Origin: a virus
Virus record (IMG/VR): IMGVR_UViG_3300030098_006132
Span: 1 to 47,892 of that record
Strand: one strand, 5' to 3'
Length of the DNA: 47,892 nucleotides
Part shown: piece after piece, positions 25,383 through 35,100 of the stretch
Layout of the letters: every line of letters begins with the position of its first letter
Position numbering within the stretch: position 1 is the first letter of the stretch
Made by a program: the position numbers and the translations under genes
Notes under the pieces: model-generated
The model's input: the letters and a program-made list of their open reading frames with translations, nothing else
The model's database searches: none
Told to the model about the DNA's origin: nothing

Positions 25383-26341
25383 TGGCAGCATCAACACTGA
25401 CATATTCGCAAAAGATGGGAGGATGGACTTCGAGGTTTTCATATCTCCCTGAGTTTATGGTAAGCATGAACAACTACCTATATACTTTTAAAGATGGGAA
25501 CTTGTGGAGGCATAGGTCAGCTACTGCTAATAGAAACAACTTCTATGGTACCGATTATAACTCGGTAGTGACTCCTGTATTTAACGACTCACCCTTGGAT
25601 GCTAAGATGTTTAAAACCATCTCCTTAGAGGGTAATGCGTCATGGACAGCGGCAGTAACTACAGACTTGGATACAGGAAGCATAGACTCTACATATTTCA
25701 CTCTAAAGGAGGGGGAATACTACTCATATATACGTAGGGTAGCAGGGAATATTGACCTTGACCTTATGTCGGCACAAGGTATAGGAAATGTTACTACGGT
25801 AGCTACGGCGGTAAAAGATTCAGGAACGACAACAGCTACAACAGCCGATAAGTTAGTGCAGGCGGGACAGAATTTCACTACCACGGTGAGTGTAGGTGAT
25901 ACCGTAAACAATACTACTGACAGCACAGTGGCAATAGTTACTGCCGTAGACAGTGACACCCAGCTTTCTTTGGATTGCGATATTATGGCCTCAGGAGAGA
26001 CCTATACTATAAACGCCACTACCTTAACTTTTGCTTTTTCATTAGATAGCATTATAAGCATCGGCGATACTATATATTTTGGAGCCACGCCCACTTTGGG
26101 GGGAACGATAACAGCAATAGATGATAAGATATTAACTATTAGCTTGACAAGCAATGGCTCCTGTGGCACTATAGTAGGAACAGCACCAGTAAATGGAGAC
26201 TATATCTTGTATTTTAAAAATGCTGTTGCTGAATCTTATGGGGCACGAGGATACTATATGAAAGTCGAGCTTACCAATAGTAGCACCTCAGCAGTAGAGC
26301 TGTTTGCTATAGGCTCAGAGGTCTTTAAAAGTTATCCTTAA
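25382..26341 (+). CDS. Tail or virion protein carrying the shared 65-residue module
   Basis: A 319-residue protein starting MAASTLTYSQKMGGWTSRFS. The first 145 residues and residues 212-319 resemble a single phage virion protein (NSFYGT-type loop, SYIRRVAGNIDLDLMSAQGI; IISIGDTIYF; VGDYILYFKNAVAESYGARG-like end, here NGDYILYFKNAVAESYG). Between them, residues 147-211 hold a module beginning SGTTTATTADKLVQAG and ending ASGETYTIN, which also occurs in the protein at 802-1269. The flanks appear to read continuously without it, which suggests insertion into a loop. The protein precedes the ejection proteins and is probably an external tail component. Confidence 0.65.
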   Translation: MAASTLTYSQKMGGWTSRFSYLPEFMVSMNNYLYTFKDGNLWRHRSATANRNNFYGTDYNSVVTPVFNDSPLDAKMFKTISLEGNASWTAAVTTDLDTGSIDSTYFTLKEGEYYSYIRRVAGNIDLDLMSAQGIGNVTTVATAVKDSGTTTATTADKLVQAGQNFTTTVSVGDTVNNTTDSTVAIVTAVDSDTQLSLDCDIMASGETYTINATTLTFAFSLDSIISIGDTIYFGATPTLGGTITAIDDKILTISLTSNGSCGTIVGTAPVNGDYILYFKNAVAESYGARGYYMKVELTNSSTSAVELFAIGSEVFKSYP

Positions 26342-26348
26342 CTTTTAT

Positions 26349-26356
26349 TATCTTTG
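26349..26356 (+). promoter_or_regulatory. Bacteroidetal -7 box before the ejection-protein genes
   Basis: TATCTTTG ends 26 bases before the ATG at 26383. A weak AT-rich hairpin (AAAAGTTA / TAACTTTT, 26327-26346) overlaps the preceding stop codon just upstream. Confidence 0.5.
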
Positions 26357-26382
26357 CATAAACGCGTGTTAAAAGAAATACT

Positions 26383-27399
26383 ATGGCAATACCATTAGCA
26401 GTAAGCGCTGGATTGGGGCTCGTTTCAACGGGTCTTGGCATGTTTGACATGATTAAAGGTGGTCAACAGCGAAGACAAGCGGAGCAAGACGCTATTAAAT
26501 TCGGCAAAGAAATAGAAGAGATACAAGTAAAAAATGTTATGGGGGAGCTTGCTCTTCCTAAAAAAGCTGCAGAGCTAGAGCTGGAAGCCTCAAAGGAGGC
26601 GTTAGCTACAGGGGTAGAAGCCGCAAAGGCTGCAGGTGCTGAAGGAGTAATTGGCTTAGTGCCTAAATTACAGCAGCAGGCAGGTCGTCAGGCCTTAGGT
26701 ACGGCGGCACGTTTAGAGCAGCTAGAATATCAAAGAAACTTAGAAATGGCGCGTCAGGCTCAAGCTATAGAGAATCAAAATGTAAACGCCCAAAGGCAGC
26801 TTGGAATGATGAGGCTGCAAGGTGCTGGCATGGCAGCGGCAGAAGGCTCACGCAGGCAGCAGGCAGGGCTTCAGTCTATGATAGGTGGGCTAGGTCAAGC
26901 GGCGGCATTAGGGTTAGAATACTCCCCTTTATATCAAGAGGAGGCAGCAACGAGAAAAGCTAATAGACAAGCAAAAAGAGAAATGAAAGCTATACAGGGT
27001 GATAACGCTTTTGCTACCATAGAGCCGATAGCTCCTGTGGCTGGTTTAAGTCGACAAACTCCACAAATGCAGTTCCCTAGTCTTGGGCAGCCCGCAGCTT
27101 TAAATACAAGCATACCTGCTCCATTTCATCAACAGAGAGGAGGGATACCTAATGTAGGATTTAGCTTAGGGGTTCCTGGAGCGCAGAGGCAGCCTTTACA
27201 ACCTGTAATGGGGCAGTGGAATCCGCAGAGTGCTTTTATCAAAACTGGTTTTGAGCCTGAGTTTATGATGGAACGGGGCACACAGATGCAACCTTTGCAA
27301 CCTGCCATAGGGCAGTATGGAGGGATGTTTGCTCCTCCAAGTGGCACTTTTATCAAAACTGGTTTTGAGCCTGAGTTTTTTAATGTAGGATATTATTAA
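26383..27399 (+). CDS. Internal virion (ejection) protein, T7 gp14-like in build
   Basis: The 338-residue protein has a hydrophobic, Gly-rich N-terminus (IPLAVSAGLGLVSTGLGMFD), then a long Ala/Gln/Glu-rich helix (residues about 35-205), a disordered Pro/Gln-rich part, and a C-terminal tandem repeat ending twice in FIKTGFEPEF. Short proteins with a hydrophobic start and long helices, followed by two larger genes, mirror the gp14-gp15-gp16 order of T7, which enter the host envelope during DNA ejection. There is no sequence identity I can claim; the assignment is by build and order. It has its own promoter box. Confidence 0.6.
   Translation: MAIPLAVSAGLGLVSTGLGMFDMIKGGQQRRQAEQDAIKFGKEIEEIQVKNVMGELALPKKAAELELEASKEALATGVEAAKAAGAEGVIGLVPKLQQQAGRQALGTAARLEQLEYQRNLEMARQAQAIENQNVNAQRQLGMMRLQGAGMAAAEGSRRQQAGLQSMIGGLGQAAALGLEYSPLYQEEAATRKANRQAKREMKAIQGDNAFATIEPIAPVAGLSRQTPQMQFPSLGQPAALNTSIPAPFHQQRGGIPNVGFSLGVPGAQRQPLQPVMGQWNPQSAFIKTGFEPEFMMERGTQMQPLQPAIGQYGGMFAPPSGTFIKTGFEPEFFNVGYY
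27233..27264 (+). repeat. 32-bp direct repeat, copy 1
   Basis: The 32 bases from 27233 encode FIKTGFEPEF and are identical to those at 27347-27378. The flanking sequence (LQPVMGQ versus LQPAIGQ) is also repeated but diverged, so this is a tandem duplication in the coding sequence of about 114 bases with a well-conserved core. Confidence 0.9.
27347..27378 (+). repeat. 32-bp direct repeat, copy 2
   Basis: Exact second copy of the element at 27233-27264, in the same reading frame, 114 bases downstream. The motif FIKTGFEPEF may be a peptide that docks to another virion protein. Confidence 0.9.
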
Positions 27400-27411
27400 T
27401 AAATTATATAG

Positions 27412-29136
27412 ATGGAATACGCAGGTTACGTTCAGAGAAATCAGCCCACAGATTGGTCGAAAGTTACAGGAGAGGTAGCAAAAGAGCTCAAAGCAGTAGA
27501 GGAGGGTAGAGAGAAAAAAAGAGAGAGACTAGACAAGCTATATTCTGCTAATAGCAAGCTCGTAGGTGATGTGGAGATGGGCATGAACCCCAACTTTAAT
27601 AATGTAGTATTAAATAAAAGTACACAAGCGCGTTCCATGATTTATGATAGCTACCAGAAAATGAAGCGCGGAGAGATAACGCAGCGCCAGTATAAACTTA
27701 TGATGCAGAACATAGAGTCTGGATGGGGGGAGTTTGATACTGCAGTAAAACAGAAAAACAACAGGTTTGCTGAAATAGAAAAGATGCAGCAGGCAGGGAC
27801 ATTGGGTGGCAGAGCTGCATATCTAAATGAAGAGGCAGCGAAGATGTCTACATTTAATGGCTATGACCTTATTATAGGAGATATGGGTACTATGGCTATG
27901 GCAAAGATAGACCCTAATACAGGGAAAGCAATACCAGGCTCTATTACTCCTATGTCTGCTTTAAATATAGAGCAGAATGTTATAAATCAAAAATATGATA
28001 TCAGCGCAAGAGCGGCGGCATATAGCGCAAGGATAGGGAAGTTTACGGTGCAAGATGGAAAAATTACCAAGACAGGTACCTCTGCTTTGGAAGCAAAAGA
28101 AATGTGGGGAGATACCAAAAAGGCTATCAGCAGTGCCATGTTGGCAGGCCCCAATGACGTAGGGGATGCCTTAGTAGATAGCGGTCAGGGATATTATTTC
28201 TATCAGGAAGGTGATGGTCAGGAAGTTACCGATAAAGCCATTAAACTTGTGTTGCGTGATGACGGCACTAAAGTAGCTCAGCCAGAGCCTGAGCAGATAG
28301 CAGAAGCAAAAAAAATGATAGGCGCAGAGCTCGACAGGCAAGTGGGCTTAGGAGAGCTAGAAGATAGGAGCTCTAGGTATTCCGAGACCAAGCTAGAAAC
28401 GCGAGAAAACTATATGCGAAATTACATGTTGGCTGAAGATATGGCCCAAGGCATAGGTCTCGACAAATTAATAGGTAAAACAACACTCAAGGGGAATCGC
28501 ATCACCCAAAAACCTGAAAACCTAGGGGAAAATATCCGAGTATGGTTTGAGGCGGGAACAGCGGGGAAACCACGCACAGAATCTATAGACATTCCTAAAG
28601 ACCCTAAATATATAATTAAGCTTCTAACAGGAGATATGAAGTTAAGTGTTGCTGAGGAGGAGCGTGTTTATGATGTCGGCAGGGAGCATTATTACGAAAC
28701 CCAAGGAGAATATTACACTGCAGAAGAGGGAGAGAGCGATATACGGAAAGTAAATTGGAAGGATTGGCATGAAGATACCACAGAACAGTGGAGAAAGGAC
28801 TATTCCAACATAAACACTTCTGACAAAGATGATTTTGAGGCGACTAAAGAGACTATATTTAAAGATATTGAAGATAAATTTAAGGGCGCAACAGGCAGTG
28901 ATTTTAATAGGGATGACATTAGAGTGGAATTGGCTCCTGAAGATGATAGAATAGATATTAGCTTTACCAAACATACAGGTAAAGAAAGAGAAAAGAATAA
29001 AAAATCTATATACATAAATAATTTTTACACTGACAAGGAGGAATACACAAAAATAGGTGACATTTTAGATAGCTTTGTAAATAGCTATATTGAGGATATG
29101 AAAGTAGAATCGGAACTTGATTATGGAAAGCTTTAA
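27412..29136 (+). CDS. Internal virion protein, T7 gp15-like position
   Basis: A 574-residue, largely helical and hydrophilic protein (MEYAGYVQRNQPTDWSKVTG). Residues 20-130 are coiled-coil-rich (KELKAVEEGREKKRERLDKL), the middle is mixed (IIGDMGTMAMAKIDPNTGKA), and the last 130 residues are strongly acidic. It has no signal peptide or membrane segment. It lies between the gp14-like protein and the giant last gene, as gp15 does in T7-type phages. Function is inferred from order; no motif proves it. Confidence 0.6.
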   Translation: MEYAGYVQRNQPTDWSKVTGEVAKELKAVEEGREKKRERLDKLYSANSKLVGDVEMGMNPNFNNVVLNKSTQARSMIYDSYQKMKRGEITQRQYKLMMQNIESGWGEFDTAVKQKNNRFAEIEKMQQAGTLGGRAAYLNEEAAKMSTFNGYDLIIGDMGTMAMAKIDPNTGKAIPGSITPMSALNIEQNVINQKYDISARAAAYSARIGKFTVQDGKITKTGTSALEAKEMWGDTKKAISSAMLAGPNDVGDALVDSGQGYYFYQEGDGQEVTDKAIKLVLRDDGTKVAQPEPEQIAEAKKMIGAELDRQVGLGELEDRSSRYSETKLETRENYMRNYMLAEDMAQGIGLDKLIGKTTLKGNRITQKPENLGENIRVWFEAGTAGKPRTESIDIPKDPKYIIKLLTGDMKLSVAEEERVYDVGREHYYETQGEYYTAEEGESDIRKVNWKDWHEDTTEQWRKDYSNINTSDKDDFEATKETIFKDIEDKFKGATGSDFNRDDIRVELAPEDDRIDISFTKHTGKEREKNKKSIYINNFYTDKEEYTKIGDILDSFVNSYIEDMKVESELDYGKL

Positions 29137-29145
29137 GAATTAACT

Positions 29146-32100
29146 ATGAATGAAGAGGTAATAAAAGATTTGTATAACAAAGCAAAAGATAAAGGCTACA
29201 CTAAGTCTATGGATGCCTTTACTACTCTCTTGCAAAGCAATGAAGATGTTCAAAACGATATGTTTTCTTATGTTCAAGGAAAAGGATATAAAAAAGACAT
29301 CAACTCTTTTCACGAATTAATAGGTGTAAAAAAAAAAGAAACTGGGGCATCGGCTGGTCCAATGGTGGAAGACGCTACTATATCGGAAGACGCAAAAGTG
29401 GAAACCATTCCGCCTGGGGATTCTTCAGTTTCGGATAAAGGCGATAGCTCCAAAGTAAAACATGGCATTGCAAAAGTGGAGTCTTTATACAAAGGAAGCC
29501 CTTTTAAAGATAACCCTTATGCAGCTACTAACCCAAATAGTAGTGCGGCAGGGAAGTACCAAATATTATGGGATGAGCATAATAAAAAGATTACCCAAGT
29601 TACAGGGGTAAAAACAAAAGAAGAGTTTCTCAAAAATCCCGAAGCACAAGAAAAGTTTATGGATTGGTGGGTGCCTAATGTTTTAGAACCCGACTCTTTA
29701 AAGTTAAAAAAAGCCCTACCCGAACAAACAAAAAATTTAAGTGATGATGACCTTTTGGCGCTAGTACATTTTCAGGGACTCAAACGAGCTAAAAAGTTTT
29801 TAGAAGAAGGGTCTATGGCGGTAGCTGATGACCAAAACATTACTGTAGATGAATACCTAGAGAAATTTAGGAAAGGCACATTAGACTATGCTCCCGAAGC
29901 ACAAAAGGAATCTCCCGAACAGGAGCAACGCAGCTTGGAATATGAGAAGTTTCGAGGCTCTAAGCCTGTGACTGCCGAGCAGATGGAGGGTATAGTAAAA
30001 GAAGCCAAACAAGATATGGGATGGGTTGACCCTCTTGAACTTCCCAACACCTTTTTTGACATGATTCCAGATGAGGACACATGGAGTAAAACACAAGTAG
30101 CGTTGACACAAGCCTATGCCGACCTTAAAGACAGCATTAGTGAGGAAGATGACAAAACTAAGGGCACATTAATGGGGCGCGCATTGGAATTTGTAGAAGA
30201 CTTCTTACCAAAAACAGATAAAGAAATAGCTGCTAAGACTACCTACGATAGGTTGAAAAGCGAGGGTAAGGACCCTAAAACAATGTCACCTGAAGTGTTT
30301 GCTCAAGAGGTATTTAACACTCTAAGGCAGGAGGCTATTACAAGGAGAGAAGAGTACAATCAGGAAGAATACCTTAGCGCCTTAGAAGATGATGACGAAG
30401 GAGATATTAAAAAAGACTCTTTAGTGGAACAAAACCTCAAGGAATCTAAGAATTTGTCTATAGCAATAAAGCGCGACCTTGTAGAGCGGGCTAGTATAGA
30501 AGCCGCATATAAAGAAAACCTAAGTGTAGGTAAAGGGCTTGAAAAACAAATGGAAGCTGCCGATGGAGAGGATAGACTTCTTATCGCTGAGCAATATGCT
30601 CAGGTAATGGCGCAAGCAAAAAGGGATTATGATGCTGCCGTAAAAATTACCAAAAAGATAAATGAGAATACCAAAGACCTTCAGAGCTTTGAGACAGAGG
30701 CAGACCTGTTAAAACGAAACTATGACCACCTGATAAATAAAGGGGCGCAGTTAGGGTCGTCTATATTAAAGATAGGTCTTACTGGCGCTAAAGCTATTAA
30801 AGACGTAGGGGTAGCCATACCTATAGTAGGTCTTTTTGGAGACGTTCCTGTAGCTATGGCTCGCTATGGGGTAGAGCAGATAGAGGCAGGGTTTGGCATA
30901 GACATGGACATGGCCTTAAAAGCTATAAGCAAAGTAGAGGCAGGGTCTCAAAAACTAGAAGATAAGCTTGATGCTGCCGATAAGTGGGTGAACGAGAATA
31001 TGGTAGATAATATGAGGAAAGCTAGGCAGCTTGATGATTTAAGCTCATGGTCCGATTATGGGCAGTGGGCGGGTGATGTTTTAGCCACCAATATTAGTCA
31101 AGTAGCAATAGTTGCCTTGACAGGACCTGCAGGATTAGGAATATTATCGGCATCAGCCTATGGAGGAAAGCTTCAAGGCATGGAAGAGGAGCTGAAGCAG
31201 ATGGGGATATCTCACACTAAAATGCTAGAGCAGCTAGAGGGCATGGAGGAAGGCCCTGCTCGCCAAGCGTTAGAAGAAAAGATAAAAGAAAATCAAGTAG
31301 ACATAGAGGGTCACAACTTTGTACAGATGAGGGTAGCGTCTGCATTAGTAGCAGCGGGAGAATTTGCGTCAGAGAGAGTTACCTTGGGAATAATTAAAAG
31401 GGCAATGCCTTCAACACGATTTGTGAGGGTAATGCAGAAATACAAAGAGGGCAATATTGGGGAGCAGATACGCTTAGGAGCCAAGGCTGCATATAAAGAA
31501 AACGGCAAAAAGCTTGGTCGCTGGATGTTAGCACCCGCCGAAGAGGGAGGCTCAGAGGTTTTTGCTCAGGTAGTAGAAAACCTTGCCGACAAATATGTGA
31601 TGAATAAAGATGTAGGCATCTTTGACCACATCAATGAAGCCTTTTGGTCGGGAGCGCTGATTGGTGGCACCATAAACACTACAGGGTTAGTAGCAGGAGC
31701 GATAGCACAAAACACCCTTAGACAGGATAAGAAAACTATTGCCAACAACCTCCTTACTATAGAGAAATATGCTAAGCAGATAGAGGCTATAAACAACAGC
31801 TCTGCCGTGATGGATAAAAAGTCACAGACAGCACCGCTATATGAGGCGGCGCTAAACCTAGAGATAGAGAATGGGCTTCTTATAAGCAAGGGCATAGGGA
31901 TAGCTAAAAGGCTTACTCTCTCCGAGATGCAGCAGATAGGGAAAATAGACTCCGAATTTGGGCAGCTCGTAAAAAAATATAACGATGTAAAAAACAGCAC
32001 CGTACTTGACGATGGGGTAAAGAAAGCCCTGATAAAACAATACCAAGCGCAGTATAATCAGCTGGTAACACAAAAAGATAATTTGCTGACTAAGGGCGAA

Positions 32101-35100
32101 TCACAGGACCCTAGATATATTCTTAATGAACAGGAGGTCAGCAAGGAAGAGTTGCAGGCATATATAGCCGATGAGGCAAACCTGCAAAAGCTAGCCGAAG
32201 GGAAAGCAAGCGTAAGGATAGCTAACGACACATCCTTAGAAAATGAATTTGTTAAAAAAATAAAACCAATACAAGATGCCATTCAAAAGCCAAGCACAGA
32301 GGAGATGGATGTACGCCAACGAGCCAGAGATGGCGAAGAGGTGGGAGTCCGAGACACCAAAGAACCAGACGTTACCGAAGAGGTTGTGGTCGAAGTACAA
32401 GAACAAGATGTCCAACAGAAAGAAAAAGTAGATAAGACTGAAGAGTACCTTTCAAGAGAAGGGGGATTTCAAAATGTTTCTGCTAGGGTAGCAAAAAAAG
32501 AAAAAATCAATGAGAAAGAAGTAGACAGCGCCATTGATGAAGCCTACAACCTATTAGATGAGATAGAAAAAGACACCGATATATCTAAAGAAGATAAGGC
32601 AGCGCTTACAGAAATTATTGAAGAAGAGATAACAAAACTGGAAAACTATGAACTTATTACAGAAACTCAAACTCGCAAGATTGCCGAAGCAAAAACAGTA
32701 CGAGTTCCTAAAAAGGCTAAAGGAAAAACAGCAGAAGAAAAACAATTCGAAGGAAAGAAAGCAGACTACTCCGACAAGCAAGGTGGAGGCGGTAGAGGAA
32801 CAATAGTTCTTGTAGAGCGACCTGATGGCAAAGAATACTATGTCTTAGAGGGTGCTAAGCGGAATGTGTTGGGAGCACGCCCTACTGTGTCTTTTGTATT
32901 AGGAGAGAAAGGTAAGGTATTCCAAAATGCTACCATCAACTACAACGAAAACAATGAGCCTGTATCTATTACTACCCAAGAGAAAGGTGGTAAGCAGGTA
33001 ACAATAAAAGACCCTGAGATTGCCAAACAAGTATTTATAGAGCAAACAAAAGATGAGGACTTCGACCAGGAGTTCTTTGAAGAGACATACATAGAGTTTG
33101 TGGGTGAGGAAGATGTGGAGGTTTTAAAAACCGAACCTAGAAAAGCTAAGAAGGCAGAGCCTGTGGCTAAAGCGGAGCCTAAGAAAGCTGAGCCTAAAAA
33201 GGCAGAGCCTGCAAAACCTGTAGCTAAAGCAGAACCTAAGAAAGTAACAGAAGAAATAAAACAAAAGTTTAAAGAAGAAATAAACTCCCCTAAACTAAGA
33301 AGCACAAAGGGAGCCATCGAAGACATGGTTCGGTTTTTAAGGGATGAACTTGGGTTAGATGTAAATATGGGAGGGAAAGGGAAAGCTGTTTATGACGGAG
33401 CTAATTTTAATTTTATAATAGACGGAGTTGAATTTAGTGTACAAGGTACGGGCAATATTTTAGGTGGAGGGTTTACATCCTTGGATATTACGCTAGACGA
33501 AATATTAGAAGCCAAAGAAAAAGCTCAAGGGCCTGTTCAGTTTAGGAAAAAGCCTCAATTTAAAACATTAAACATCCCTAAGCGAGGGGTTAAAGACGAG
33601 AAGGGGACAATAGAAAGGCTGTCAGAAAGGTATCCCGATGCAGAGGCGTTTGGAAATGCGCTAATTCCTTTTTTAGAGCAGGAGTTTGATAAGACTATTA
33701 ACAGCAAAATTTTAGAACAAGGCTTAAATAAATTACAAGAGAAAGGTGCGCCCCCTCAAATGATAAAGCAGGTCAAGTCTATGCTGCAAAAGAAACAACA
33801 ACAGCAAGAAGGTAAAGAAATTGAGCGCATAGAGACTGCGGAGACCAATCAAGCTGAAGCTGATTTAATAGAGAAAATAGATAATAGGAAGGTTGAGCTT
33901 CAAGAAGAGCATAAGAAAGAGGTGGTCTCTCAGGTTCAAGCAGATAATATAAAACCTAGAACTAAAATATTAGGAATAGGTAAAGCTACAGGAGCTAAAG
34001 CTAAAGCGTTGCCTGAAATGACATATACTTTTAGCATTAATCAAGCCACGGAAGGAATTAGAAGCCTAGAGGGGAGACGAGGGGTGTCGGTTAGCGGTGA
34101 GGGCGCTAATAAAACTATTTCTATTAAAGGCAAAGACCTCGTTAGATATGGCTTAGCACAACCCATATCCAAGGCAGAAAGACTGAAAGCACACGGAATT
34201 ATAGATAATGTATCACAATATTTTGGCAAGCAAGCCTATAACGAAATGTCTCCTGAAAGGAAAAAGTTTTTAGGAATGTTCCGCAAAGGTAAAGCCGAAG
34301 AGGTGGAAGCCGAAGTTGTCGATGAGGTTGCTGTTATTGCCGAAGAGATGAATAAGATGGAGGGACTGGTTATTGAAGATGTACCCTTTGAGGCACTCAA
34401 GGGTAAAGGGAAAATGGATACCAAAACCTTTAAGAGAAAAGGAGTAGCAAAAAAACCTAAGATAGTAGGCATAGCAGACTTTGCTAACATGCCTGTGATG
34501 GTGACGATATCTGATGAGCTTACCACTGGTGAAGTTACAAACCCACAGACAGGGGAAGTTATTGACAACCTCCGAGGGGGAATACTAGGCCCCTATACCG
34601 AAGGCATGGAAGATGTGGCGTGGTCTTATACTGGGATTAGCCCAACACAGGAGACATGGAATACAGCACTAAAGGTATATGAAAAAAATAAAGCGCTATT
34701 TGATAAGCTATGGAAAGAGGGTAAGCTTCCCGACCAACATATTCCCGTAGCCGTTGTTAAGATGGGTAAAGATGCTATGAAGTCTAACGAAGCTATGGTA
34801 CGTCAGGTGGTGCAGAACCTAGCGACCTTCCCTGCTAAAAATAAAGCGGCAGCATATAAGGCGCTTATGCCAGATATAAAGAAGCTTAGGAAGACAATAG
34901 ACAATAGGATAAAGAAAAGAGAAGAAGCGGGAAAGGAAGGTAAAAGAGCTGACAAAAATTTACTCAAGGATTATAACAATATCATTGACTTTCTTGAGAA
35001 ACATAAAACATTGGATGCTGTATTAGAAAATCTAACCGACCTCAAGATAAGAGAAAGGCCATTATTGATTAACAGGTTTACCACAGGAAAAATGAGCTTG

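Noticed and set aside
26327-26346. AT-rich hairpin AAAAGTTA / TAACTTTT as terminator
   Set aside because: The stem is mostly A-T, overlaps the stop codon, and lacks a clean T-run; too weak to call.
31566-32000. 144-codon leftward ORF in the giant gene
   Set aside because: Shadow of an Ile/Leu/Glu-rich coding stretch; no start context or family similarity.
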